A DNA stretch of 64,000 nt from Monodelphis domestica. Lineage: Eukaryota > Chordata > Mammalia > Didelphimorphia > Didelphidae. A program made the position numbers and the translations under genes. Location: the NCBI RefSeq assembly GCF_027887165.1, contig NC_077232.1, positions 6,667,391 to 6,731,390 on the forward strand, read 5' to 3'. Below, one piece after another: positions 46,531 to 58,000 of the stretch (position 1 is the stretch's first letter; each line of letters begins with the position of its first letter). The notes beneath the pieces were generated by a model that saw only the letters and a list, made by a program, of their open reading frames with translations, ran no database searches and was not told where the DNA came from.

Positions 46531-47184
46531 TGATACTGTCCTAGGAAAATGAGTGTTGGTGCTGATGGCTGCATTCAGTAGATACCTGCTGGGCCTTAGG
46601 GAGAGAAAAACAAGCAAAATCTCTGCCTTCCAGGAGTGGGCATGGGATAGCACGTGCACAAATAAGGAACTACAAAATGGCTTTTTGAGGGGACCGTTCC
46701 TTCCACCTAGGGGCGTTGCCAAGGGCTCCTCGGAGGAGGTGGCAGGCATTCCGTGCATGGGAGACCACTAGGGCCAAGGGCGCCAAATGGAACAGAAGAG
46801 CAGCTAGGATGCCCCTCTGCTCGGCCCTGCACACAGCCCAGAGCTCCAGGGGCATAAAGGGGGACAGACTAGCCAGCCCAGGCTCAGATGGACGGGGGGG
46901 TCTGAAACCCTGATCTCTGGTCAGTGGAGCTGAAGCCTGACCCAGCAGAGAACCAAAGGGTGATGGAGCCAAGCCCCACCCCCCACAGGTCAGTGGGCCA
47001 AGATGTGCGATCCCCCAGGGGACGGATGGACCACCCAGAGGCAACTTTGGAGGAGATCTCGGAGAAGGAGACAGGGAGAGACCAAGGCCAGTATCATCCC
47101 AGGTCCCGGTGGGGTTATGGGTTTGGGGAAGGACGGGGCGCAGTCTCAGCCACTGGCCAGGACCACACAGGGCCAGTCCCCTGG

Positions 47185-47405
47185 AAGAAGTGGATTAGAT
47201 AAAAAACGAAATTAGGGCTCTTGAAGAGAATAGAGAGCTGAGACCAGGAGGCAGAGCACCCTTCCCCAAAAGAGAATGAGACAAACAGAACCCGGGCATT
47301 CCACGGTCTAACAAGACTAAGTCAAGACTGAGAAATTAGAAGAATTTGTAAGATATTCGCCAGCAAAAACAACTGACCTAGAATTTGAGAAGCAGCAAAG
47401 TCCCT
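47185..47405 (+). mobile_element. HAL1/L1 ORF1 fragment in an SPTBN2 intron
   Basis: Contains the AAAACAACTGACCTAGAA motif shared with the HAL1 at 16960. Decayed. Confidence 0.5.
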
Positions 47406-47739
47406 GGAAATCGGGACCCAAACCCCACCCCACCCCCAAATAGTGTATTTCCAGAAATCCCACTGTCACCCCCTAAGAGAAGCTCCCAACTGCAGACAGC
47501 CAGAAGGAGTTCAGGGGCCAAGGAAGTACAGCGAGGGCCGCAGAAGAGAGAAAACGCTGGAACGTGGTACCCCACAGAAGGCACGTCTCCAGAGGTGCGA
47601 GGGCAGAGAGAGATGGCATGTAGAGCGCGCGGGTCAGTGAGCCTAGGAGAGGCAAGCGTTACAGGAGCTTCTTGAAAAGAAATAAGGCTTGTGGAGTCCA
47701 AACCTGAAGGACCCCTCCAGGGTAGTTGTAAGACTGCCT

Positions 47740-47920
47740 GGGAGAGGCAGCTGGTGGCGCCGTGGGTAGAAAGCCGGCCGGGGGTCAGGAGGACTCGGCT
47801 TCCCACCCAGGCTCAGACCCTCCTAGCTGTGCGCAAGTCACTCGACCCCAATCACCGCATCCTTAGGGCTGACACTTCATAGCAATTGTAAGGCAGACGG
47901 TAAGGGTTAAAAGCAGAAGG
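47740..47920 (+). mobile_element. WSINE-type SINE, diverged
   Basis: GGCAGCTGGTGGCGCCGTGG head and AAGGCAGACGGTAAGGGTTA tail. Confidence 0.6.
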
Positions 47921-48499
47921 GGGAGAGACTGTGGTTAGGTCTTTGCTTCCTAAGCAGGCAGATGGATCATGTGGCTCCCATGTCCCCAGCAGCCTTTGCT
48001 CTGGCCTGATGCTGATGTCTGTGTCAATATTTACAGATCCAACGAGGGCAGGCAGGGCCTTCGGGTACAAGGGGGATTTGGGGAAGAAAGAGCCATCTTC
48101 GGTCTCTTCCTGCCCAGGCTCACGCAGCCTCTGCTGACGGATCAAGCCCCTTCCCTGAGGCTGCTCCCAGCGGCCTTGTCTCCAACAGCCCTCTCCCACA
48201 AAGCCGGGCCCATCCCTGGGAACCTCTTGGTGTCTGATGGCCTCCCCATGCCCTACACACACCCTGTTCTCGAGACCCCTCACCCCTTTGCACTTCTAGA
48301 AGAGGTGGTCTCGCCCTGAGTTGCAGTCTCATTCTCGTGTTTGGGCAGCCTTGGATGCTGACTTGTGGGGGAAGGATGAACAAGGTCTCAGAGGCTGGAG
48401 TCAAGGGGGAGCCAAGGTCCCCTCCATTTTGGACCCCCTTCAAGACTCGGCTGACTTACTGGGTCACCCTAACACCGGGCTTTCTCTGATGCCCCTCCG

Positions 48500-48665
48500 C
48501 TTGCTGTTTCTCCTCCAATGAGTTTATCTTGACTTATCTGGGAGCTGTTATCTCTTAGAAGAACGTCAGTTCCTTGAGGGCAGGAACTCTCTTATCTTTG
48601 AATCCTAGAACCTAGCCGGAACCTGGCACATAGTAGCCATTTAATATATGTTTGCATTAAGTCAC
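48500..48665 (+). mobile_element. L2-type LINE tail
   Basis: TTGAGGGCAGGAACTCTCTT then CCTGGCACATAGTAGCCATT, the usual L2 3' end. Similar short tails lie at 3995-4075, 45800-45900 and 49590-49665. Confidence 0.6.
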
Positions 48666-48984
48666 TGGTTTGTACTGGACCTTGGGAGGGACTGTCTGAT
48701 GAACCAGTGGGAGTGGAAGAAATTCACATGTCTGTTTTGAGGAGAAAAATATTTGTTTGAAAAAGTCCTGAGGCTCCCTGGCAAGACCACGGAGCTGGCC
48801 ACACGGTTTACTCATCAGCAGCCTAGGCCTGGGGTCCTAGAAGAGAACAGTAGCCCTGATTCCTGAGGAGGAACCCTGTGGGGCTCAAAGAAAGGGCCGT
48901 AAATATTACTGGCTACCTCCACAGGTGCAGGGACTTGTTTCCAGGGCCTCTTGTCTGCGGGAACCACAGGTCTAAGCCCCCTTC

Positions 48985-49140
48985 AGCTCTTTTTTAGCAT
49001 CGGTTCTAAAACCAAAAAGTAGCAAGGGCTAGGCTGTCGGGGCTAGCCAGGGGGCCACCGCAAGGAAGTGTCTGAGGTCAGATTTGAGCCCAGGGTCTCC
49101 GGACTCCAGCCTGGCGCTCTGACCGCTGGGCTGCCTCTGG
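48985..49140 (-). mobile_element. WSINE-type SINE, diverged
   Basis: Antisense GGAAGTGTCTGAGGTCAGAT and tRNA-like GACCGCTGGGCTGCC end. Confidence 0.65.
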
Positions 49141-49674
49141 CCGTTCTTCTGTCCTGCGGCCTTCCTTGCCCTCCGTCACTCTGCTGCTGCCCCCAGGCCC
49201 AGGATAGACCTCCGCCTCTCCCTGTCCACCCCGGTTCCCACTGTTGATTCCTCTTGGCACATTGCCCGGGGGGGGGGGGTCTTGTCCTTATTTCGTCCTG
49301 GCACATAAACCAAGGAGTCCAGCTCGGGAGAGGTGCCCGATGATCATCAGTGCCGGAAGACTTGCAAATGAAGACGGAGTGGACAGCGAGGGGAGGGAGA
49401 TGCAAGTTTGAAGATTAACTTCCATTAAAGTTCTCGCCACCAAAGTCCTTGGCACTGGCCCATGGCTCAGCATCCGTGGAAATGCCCTTGAAGGAGGCCT
49501 GCCCTGCCCTCGCTGCTGCCCCCTAAGGGTCATGGGCTTTCCCTTCTGACCAGGAGCTGAAACTCTCCCTGGGTTAACTCCTCCAGGAATGGGACTCCTT
49601 GAAGGCAGGAGCTGTCTTCAGTTTGTATCTCCAGGGCTCAGCCTGGGAAAGGCTTAGTAAATGCTTATTCTGGG

Positions 49675-49865
49675 AGTGGCTGGGCGACTCCTAGATTGAG
49701 AGCCATGCCTAGAGGCGGGAGGTCCTGGGTTCTAATCTGGCCTCTGATACTTCCTGGCTGGGTCACCCTGGAAAAGTCACTTAAGCCTCATTGATTTGTC
49801 TTGGAACCAAAACACAGTACGGATTCCAAGATGGAAAGGGAGGGTTTAAAGAAACAAATGCTCTG
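49675..49865 (+). mobile_element. WSINE-type SINE
   Basis: GGCGGGAGGTCCTGGGTTCT B-box region, then CGGATTCCAAGATGGAAAGG tail, ending about 180 bp before the SPTBN2 coding exon acceptor. Confidence 0.8.
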
Positions 49866-50047
49866 CTGCTCTCTCCCCCTCCCTCCTCCTCCGTCCTTCT
49901 TTCTCTTCCCAAGCTGAGTCAGGTGTGGGTAGGCCTCGAGTTGCCAGGCAGTGTCTGGTACTTGTCCCTGACTGTCTGGGACGGGCTTGTAGGCCTCCTG
50001 TGGCGAGCCTCAAGGCGGCCCTGGTCTGCCCGCTGCTCTTCCCACAG

Positions 50048-50228
50048 GACCCAGAGCCCTCCGCCACCATGAGCAGCACCCTGCAGTCCCCCACGGACTT
50101 CGACAGCTTGGAGATCCAGGGCCAGTACAGCGACGTCAATAACCGCTGGGAGCTGTCTGACGTGGAGTGGGACAGCGAGAGCAGCTCGGCCCGGCTCTTC
50201 GAGCGCTCCCGGATCAAGGCTCTGGCAG
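50048..50228 (+). CDS. SPTBN2: SPTBN2 canonical first coding exon
   Basis: The acceptor follows CTTCCCACAG. The exon has 21 bases of 5' UTR and then the ATG at 50069, ending GCTCTGGCAG|GTGGGT after 53 codons plus one base. It encodes the acidic N-terminal tail ending in [13 protein letters not shown], which is near-invariant in beta spectrins. The leftover G joins AT of the exon at 54233 to make the Asp of DEREAV. Compared with the human protein as I remember it, there is one extra residue near the start ([11 protein letters not shown]). Confidence 0.95.
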
Positions 50229-52006
50229 GTGGGTTCTCTGACCTGGGGGGCCCGGGAAGGAGCCAGCTCCAGCAGAGAGAAGGGCCTGGGCCTCCACATG
50301 CTGCCAGAATCCGGCTTCCCAGGCCGCGGATGCCCCCCAGCCTTGGGGCTGACCGGGAGGGGCTGGGCCGGCCCTCTGCCCAGCAGGGTGGGGCCTCTCT
50401 CCCTCCCAATCACCAGTCTGGCCTTTTGCTGTTTCTAGTTCCATGCCCCCCCCCCCATCCCCTATTTGATTCTCCCTGGATCGCCGTCTGCCTGCCCTCA
50501 TCTCCCTACCTGGTCCATCAACCCCCTCCACCTGTGCCCTCGGCTGCCTCTCCCTTCTGCCTTTCCTCTGCTCCGTTCCCCAGACCATCCTGGCCCCTGC
50601 CCTCCCCTCTGGCCCCTGACCTCCCCTCTGGCTCCTCGGAGCATCAGCAGACCTGCCGGACAGGCCCTGCTGCGTTCCTGGCCCCAGTTGTCATGGCAAC
50701 AAGAAAGCAGCTCCAGGCCCTGTCCCCCCCCACACCCCACCTGCCCAGTGGGGGCCCCAAGAGACCTTCCTGTGGGGGCTCCCGTGGTCCGAGGCTAAGT
50801 CCAAGGGGCGGGCTGTAGGGTTCCCCCCCCAGCCTGCTTCTGTAGGAGAAGGCGGGCAGGAAGCCCCCCTGTGGGAAGGAGAGTCTGCTTGTCCCAGACT
50901 CCTTTGCTGTCCGCCTGCTGGAGTGGGAACTGTGGGGAGTGGCACTGAGTGCGAGGGCCCCAGGCCAGGGCAGGGCTCTGCCAAGGGAGACAGAAGTGGG
51001 TGGAGAAGGAGCCGCGAGGGGCGGGGGAGGAATGGGAGCTGAACCCTCCACAATCTGTCAGGGAAACCCCAAGGCCCTGCCAGGCTGGAAGCTGCCCCCC
51101 TCCTGGAAGCCAGAGGGGCAGAGGGAGCCGGTGGCCCAGGAAGGGGTCCTCAAGGTGCACCCTTCCTCTGCCAGGCCCATGTGGGACAGTGGCCCGGTCA
51201 GGCCGCTCTCTCATTCAGGGGCTTCTCAGACATCTCGTGATCTGGGAAGAGGCCGGCCAGATGAGAAGCCGTCCTAGGGTGCTCCCAGATCCCTCCTCCC
51301 CTGCAGGGCCTGGCCAGCCCCCGCCCCACTCAGCCCCGCCTCCTCCCCTCCCCCGCCCCCACCGCTGTCCAACCTGTTTGTCTGGAGCTTCCTCGGCTCT
51401 GCCCCTGCCTGCCAGACAGCTCAGCCAGGTGTGCCCCCTTCTGCCTGGCCGCCAGCAGCAGCAGCAGCAGCTCAGACTCCCCCGAGCCCTCCGTTCCCTA
51501 CCCAGGACCCCCAGGGAAGCCGAACGCAACTTGTGCCCCTGGCGGGGAGCATGGACTCTGGGCCCCGGGCTCTGTAGGACGCAGCCGCAGCATGAATGGC
51601 AACGGGCTGATGGGAAATGGCCTCAGTGGGCCGGGGGAGCCCCACTGCGAGGCTGGGGAAGGGGCTCGGCCAGGGAGCCCCCTGCTCTCCCCGGCTGCCT
51701 TCATTAACCCCGCTCAGTACGCCAACGTGCTGGAAGGACGGTTCAAACAGCTTCAAGGTGAGGGTCCTGCCATGGAGGGGGGAGCCAGGGCTGCCATGCA
51801 TTGGGCCACGCACTGGCCAGCCCTCGATCGCCGGGCTGTCCGTGTGGAGGGACCCTAGGTTGTGGCGGGCGAGAAGGCGTCCGAGCCAGAGCATATGTGT
51901 CTGTGGCCGCCCCGCCGGGAGACGCCAGATTCAGGTGTGGGTGAGGAGCCCCTGCGTGGAGAAGAAGAGGGGCCCCAGAGAACTGAGAGGGTGTGCGTGT
52001 GTGAGC

Positions 52007-52041
<35 letters not shown>

Positions 52042-55000
52042 AGTGTGTGTGCCTGTGTGTGAGCGTGTGTGTGTGCCTGTGTGTACGTGTGTGTGTGCCT
52101 GTGTGTACGTGTGTGTGTGCCTGTGTGTGTGAGTGAGTGTGTGTGTGTGTCTGTGTGTGAGCGTGTGAGTGTGTGTGTGAGTGTGTGTGCCTGTGTGTAC
52201 GTGTGTGTGTGCCTGTGTGTGCAAGGGAGGGAGCCTTTGGCATGGTCTACATCTGTGTCCTTGTTGGAGTTCTGGGTGTGTCTGTCAGCCCAGGAAGCCT
52301 CACACCGTATGGATGTTTAATGACGAGCCAGGGCTCTGCCTCTCCTCCTCCACGGTCTGTTTTGAAGGCTTTTGCTCTTCCTCCTGACCTGAACTGGCTC
52401 TGACCCCGGTGGGCCGGGTTGGATAAGGCCCACGCTGGGCTCTGGACGGCAGAGAGCCCTGGTCCAGCTGCCCTGGAGTCCAGTCTCTCCTCTCGGGTTT
52501 CTGGGGGCGAGGGATCTTCAGAGCCTCTCACTGGATCCCCGATGGGGGGAGTGATGGAGCAATAAAGAAGGTCATCACTTTGGAGGGGGGTCAGGTGAGA
52601 GGGAGCAGGACTCGATCCTAGGGCTTCCCGACCCCCGATGCCTCCCAGATCCTGGGGCTGCACCCCTCCGACCGTGGACAAGGCAATGAGAATGGCTAGT
52701 CTCCGGCTGACCTTGATGGTTTACTTTCCTGACACTTCAAGACAGGGAGGGACCGGGGAGACTGAAGCCGAGCTTCTGGGAGGAGCCCGGATGGCCCAGG
52801 CTCTGCCTTTCCCCTTATCCAAGAAAAAGGGGAGAGAGGGAGGTGACCCCCCCATGCATCCCCATGAAATGGCCGGCCGAGAGGAACTTCCGCAGCCCCT
52901 TGGAGGAGAGAGCCCGCCTCGGCCTCCAAAGGCCCCCCCTCCCCGCCAGGCTTGGAGGGGACCCTCTTTCATGAACATCCCCAGAGGAGAAGGCGCTTCT
53001 CCAGCTTCTCTAGGGATCCTGTTTGACAGTGTCCGGGGTTAGTGAAGGCTCCCTAATGACTGCCTGACTGCTCCTTGCCATTTAAGACCAGCCCTTGACT
53101 TCAGGGCCTCGGGGAGGACAGTCCAGCATCGCCAGTCACCCTAATTGCCCATGGTTCTCGGGGCTTTGAGGATGACAAAGGGCTTTCCCTGCATTATCTC
53201 ATATGAGCCTCACTACAACCCTGATGGTGAAGGGCTCAACGTGTGATTATCCCCATTATGCAGATAAGGAAACTGAGGCTCAGGAAGATGAATGACTCAC
53301 CCATGTCTGAGGGGGATTTGAACCCAGGTCTCTACGGACACCAAGTGCAAGACTTTTCCCACTGTCACACTGGCCCTTCCTGCATTTACAGACTATTTAT
53401 TATGAAATAGCTCTTGATCTCCCTCCCCACCAAGTTGCTTTAGTCTCCCTTGTTTCCTTCTCATCAGTCATTTTTATTCATGAGATCAATTCAGCACACA
53501 AGGCACTGGAGCAGTACCGACAAAATGAGCTTCTGTTTTGCTGGGGGGGGGGGGGGGGGGTAGCAATATAACTGCGATCAATCGATGCGGAACAGGCAGG
53601 AAGGATGACTCCAAGGGTGACCTGGGTCAAGTGGCGTTCTTTAACCTGTCTCTGAATCTTGGTTTCTTGATCTGTAAAATGGGAATGTGGGTCTAGAGGA
53701 CCTCAGAGGGCCCTCTTGGCACGGTGCTTGTGGGCTTGTGTGTGGGCCCCTGAGACAGAGCCGGGAGTCAAGAGTGAGCGAGTCGGGCTAGCTAGGGAGC
53801 CCCGTGGAGCAGCAGGCCTTGAGCTGGGAGGTCCAGGGTTCCAAGCTGCCCTCAGACACTGCCTCCCTGGGTCTTACGCCCTGTGGCCTAGCCCTGGCTG
53901 CTCAGACGGAAGGAAGGGCAGAGTTGGAAAGGAAAGGAGGAGGAGATAACTGAGCTGGTGTGCCTCGGACAGGTCAGAGCCTGCGCTGGGCCAGTCTCTT
54001 CATCTGTAGAAGGTGGGGCTGGGTTTCGTGACCTCCCAGAGGCCTTCGGATTCTGTTGCTTTGTGAGTGACGGAGGATGGCGAGGGTCCGAGAGAAGGCG
54101 GGAGGGAGGGAGCTTTGGGGCTCCCCTGGGGGACAGCGTGGCCTGGCCACCGTAAGCCGGGCTAGCAGAGGTCCTTCAGAGTTGGGGTCTGAGTGGGAGG
54201 AGCCGTGGTAACCCCGTATTGGTGCCCTCTAGATGAGCGAGAGGCGGTGCAGAAGAAAACGTTTACCAAATGGGTGAATTCACACCTGGCGAGGGTCACG
54301 TGCCGTGTGGGAGACCTGTACAGCGATCTGCGGGACGGGCGCAACCTGCTGAGACTGCTCGAGGTGCTTTCTGGAGAAACATTGGTGAGCAGCGGGCATG
54401 GGGAGAGCTCGGGCACTGGGGTGCTCTCTGCCCCGGAACAGGGGCCCATTGAACGACCCTCCTGCCCCACGCGGGTCCAGACCGGTTAATTCCCGGGGGA
54501 ATCTTCATCTGCCCCAAGCCGCACACCCCATCCCGGCTTCGGCTCCATTCTGACTGCCCCGCGCTCCCAACGGTCGGTCCGTTTTCAGGCAGAGAGGTGG
54601 GGATGCCGGGGCTAGACGGGGGCCGAGTCGGTGCTCTGGGTTCTCCGCGTGAGGGGATCTGGTGGCCTCCCTGTCCCTTCGCAGCCAAAGCCCACCAAAG
54701 GCCGCATGCGCATCCACTGCCTGGAGAACGTCGACAAAGCCCTGCAGTTCCTGAAGGAGCAGAAGGTGCATCTGGAGAACATGGGCTCCCATGACATTGT
54801 GGATGGCAACCACCGCCTGACCCTCGGCCTGGTCTGGACCATCATCTTACGCTTCCAGGTAGCTGCCCGCCCCTCGCACGGACCCTCCCTCAGATTCCCT
54901 CCATGCCGCAAGCACAGAACCCGGCGCCTCCAGCCGCCGCCTCTCCGCTTTCCCCTTCGCCCCTCGGCACTGGCGATGCCAAACATGCCCCAAGTGCCTG

Positions 55001-58000
55001 CTATACGGCAGGCACTGCGCTAAGTTCACCAAGAGAGGCGAGAGACAGTCCCAGTCTAAGCCGCGGTAAATGGGAAATAATGAACTGAGGGAAAGCTTTC
55101 GAGGTAAGCCAGGTTGGAGATTGCTGAGCTGATTGATTCACAGATAGGAAATGGGGGCAGGGAAGAGAGGGAGGGGTGCAGGGCACCTCTTGGGCCGGGA
55201 GCCTGAGAGGAGAAGATGATGGTGCCCTCGACAGTAACACGGAAGGGAGGGTTCAATGGGACGAGGCCAGTTTAAGATGTCTGCTGCTGGACATCCAGTT
55301 GGGGGATGTCCACAAGGCAGCCAGAGAGGTGAGATTAGAGGTCGGCAGAGAGGTTGAGGCAGGGAAGGATTGCAGAATTCTCAGTCATTAGATCCAGGAG
55401 CCAGGGGGTGGCATGGTCCAAGTCCTGATTTAGCACTTCCAGCCATGGGGGCGCAGATCCCAGAGGGGAGAGGCTGGAGACAGGAGGCATAACTGCCTCA
55501 AGCCCCAAACCCAGCTCCCTCAGTGCCCCTTGGAAGCAAGCTGCCCCAAAGGACTGTCTCATGCACCTCTGACTCTCATTTCCTCTACCTTCCCCAAGCC
55601 AAGCCCTCCTCCCACTATGTGGCAATGCCCAACCCTGCTTTCCCCACCCCTTCCTTGCATGTAAGCGTACCCTATTTAATACCAGTTGGTCTCTGCTGTG
55701 AACGACCATGTCTGGGATTGCCCTTCCCTTCCTCTGTGAGCAGACCTCACCAGGGGAGAACACTGGGCCAAGCACCCATGCCCAAGACAAGGGCAGCAGA
55801 TGTTCTGGCCCCAAGCAGGGCCTGAGAGCCCCCCTTTTCCCCTCAGATTCAGGACATCAGTGTGGAAACAGAAGACAACAAGGAGAAGAAGTCGGCCAAG
55901 GATGCCTTGCTGTTGTGGTGCCAGATGAAGACAGCAGGGTAAGGCAGGGCAAGGCTCAGCCACAGGGAGCAGCTCGAGGGCAAGGGCACGGAGGAAGGAT
56001 CAGTGTGTGCCTTCCTGCTCCTCCTTATAAAGGCTGGCAAGGGGGAGGGACAAAGGCAGCTCCTGGGAGCCCTGGCAAGGAACGTGGCCCAACTGATTCC
56101 TTCCTTCCTTCCAGGTACCCCAATGTCAACGTGCACAATTTTACCACCAGCTGGAGGGACGGGCTGGCCTTCAATGCCATCGTACATAAACACCGGTGAG
56201 GAGGAGGGGAGAGCTGGGGGGGGGGGACGAGGCAAAACAGGTGTTGGGGAGCACATCAGATGGAGAGGAGCAAAGGAGAAATGTGGGGCAAGGGATGGAG
56301 GGAAGAGCCAGCTTGTGGTGAAGTCATGAGGGATGGCACTTCAAGGGCAGGCCCAGGCGCCCCTCGGCAGGCTCTCACTGGTCCTGGGCATTGCCCTTCT
56401 TCCCTTGTCATCCAGGCCAGACTTGTTGGAGTTTGAGTCTCTGCGGAAGTGCAATGCCCACTACAACCTACAGAATGTCTTCAACCTGGCAGAGAAGGAG
56501 CTGGGCCTTACCAAGTTGCTGGACCCGGAGGGTGAGCAGGGAGTGGGGAGGAGGGAAGGAGGAGAAGGAGCTGCTGGATGTGGAAAGCGAGTGGAGGGTT
56601 CATTCCTGTGGCCTCGTCCCTGCTCATCCAGGCCATTAAAGAGTGCACTGTGATGGGGCAGGCGTAGGGTAGTGCCAGGGGTCTGCCAAAGTGGTCTGCT
56701 GGCCTCCGAGGACAATGTGCATGCTGTGCCCTCCGAGAGAGAAAACCTGGAGTCAGGGCTCTCTGCCAAAACTGGCCCAGTGAAGGCCTTCCAGCGACTC
56801 CCTTTTGGGGGAGCCACAGGCAGCTTTCTTCCCAGCCCCCCAGTGAACACTAGGAAAGTAGCCCTGACTGAGCCCTGAGCCGAAGCGGGGAAGCAGCTTT
56901 GTCCAGACCCTGCCCGGCGAGGTCCCGGGCTCCTCAGCGAGTGTCCTTGAGAGGCCGGGGGAGTCTGGAGAGCCCCGGAGGCTGCCGGCCCGCTGGACGG
57001 GCCACAGCCGGCCATCCTGAGCCAAGGGAAGCTGCTGTTCTTCCCCAAGTGTGTCGCCACACTGTTTCTCCTCGAGCCGCTCCAGTGCCCTGGGCCCTGG
57101 GCAAATGCGCTGTTAACTTGTCCGTGGCCTTTCAGGCGGAATGACTTAATGGCCAGTTTGACCTGTGAAACAGAGGCCGGCAGTCCTGCCTGAAAGGCGG
57201 GCCAAGAGCCAGGACAGTAGGCAGGAGGGCCGAGGAGACCCTTGCTCTGCCCCAGGCCGCCGCCTCCTCCTCCCTGAGGGCCCGGGGCCTCACCCGTGTG
57301 TCCTTGGCTTCTCCCAGATGTGAATGTGGACCAGCCTGATGAGAAGTCCATCATTACCTATGTGGCTACCTACTACCACTACTTCTCCAAGATGAAGGCC
57401 CTCGCTGTCGAAGGCAAGAGGATTGGCAAGGTACGGGCAGGGGGGCGCCAGGACGCCGGGCCTGCAGGACGTTCTGAGGAGGCTCAGAGCTTCCGGGACT
57501 CTGGTGCCACCCCAGGCCTTCCTGCCCACCTCCAGGTGCTGGACTATGCCTTGGAAGCCGAGCGGTTGGTGGAGAAATACGAGTCGCTGGCCTCAGAGCT
57601 GCTGCAGTGGATCGAGCAGACCATCGTGACCCTCAATGACCGGCAGCTCGCCAACTCCCTGAGTGGCGTGCAGAACCAGCTCCAGTCCTTCAACTCTTAC
57701 CGCACTGTGGAGAAACCGCCCAAGTAAGCTGCCCGAGCCGGGCCGGCCCGCTGCTCCTCCGGGGCCAGGCCTCGCACTCTAACCGCCCACTCTCCCCCTG
57801 CCCTCAGGTTCACCGAGAAAGGAAACCTGGAGGTCCTGCTGTTCACCATTCAGAGTCGGCTCCGGGCCAACAACCAGAAGGTGTACGCCCCCCGGGAGGG
57901 CCGGCTTGTCTCGGACATCAACAAGGTGGGTCTGCCGGCGGGGGTGCTCCTTTGCCTCCACAGGCCCTTCTGCGCCCGGCCTGGGTCCACCATGTGTAAA

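Noticed and set aside
49925..50818. 297-codon frame as a stand-alone gene
   Set aside because: It contains the SPTBN2 first coding exon, but the rest is intron read-through past a good donor at 50228.
51743..52243. His/Thr-repeat minus-strand protein
   Set aside because: Translation of the GT array.
56461..57354. 297-codon minus-strand frame
   Set aside because: Antisense of SPTBN2 exons and GC-rich introns; no family resemblance.
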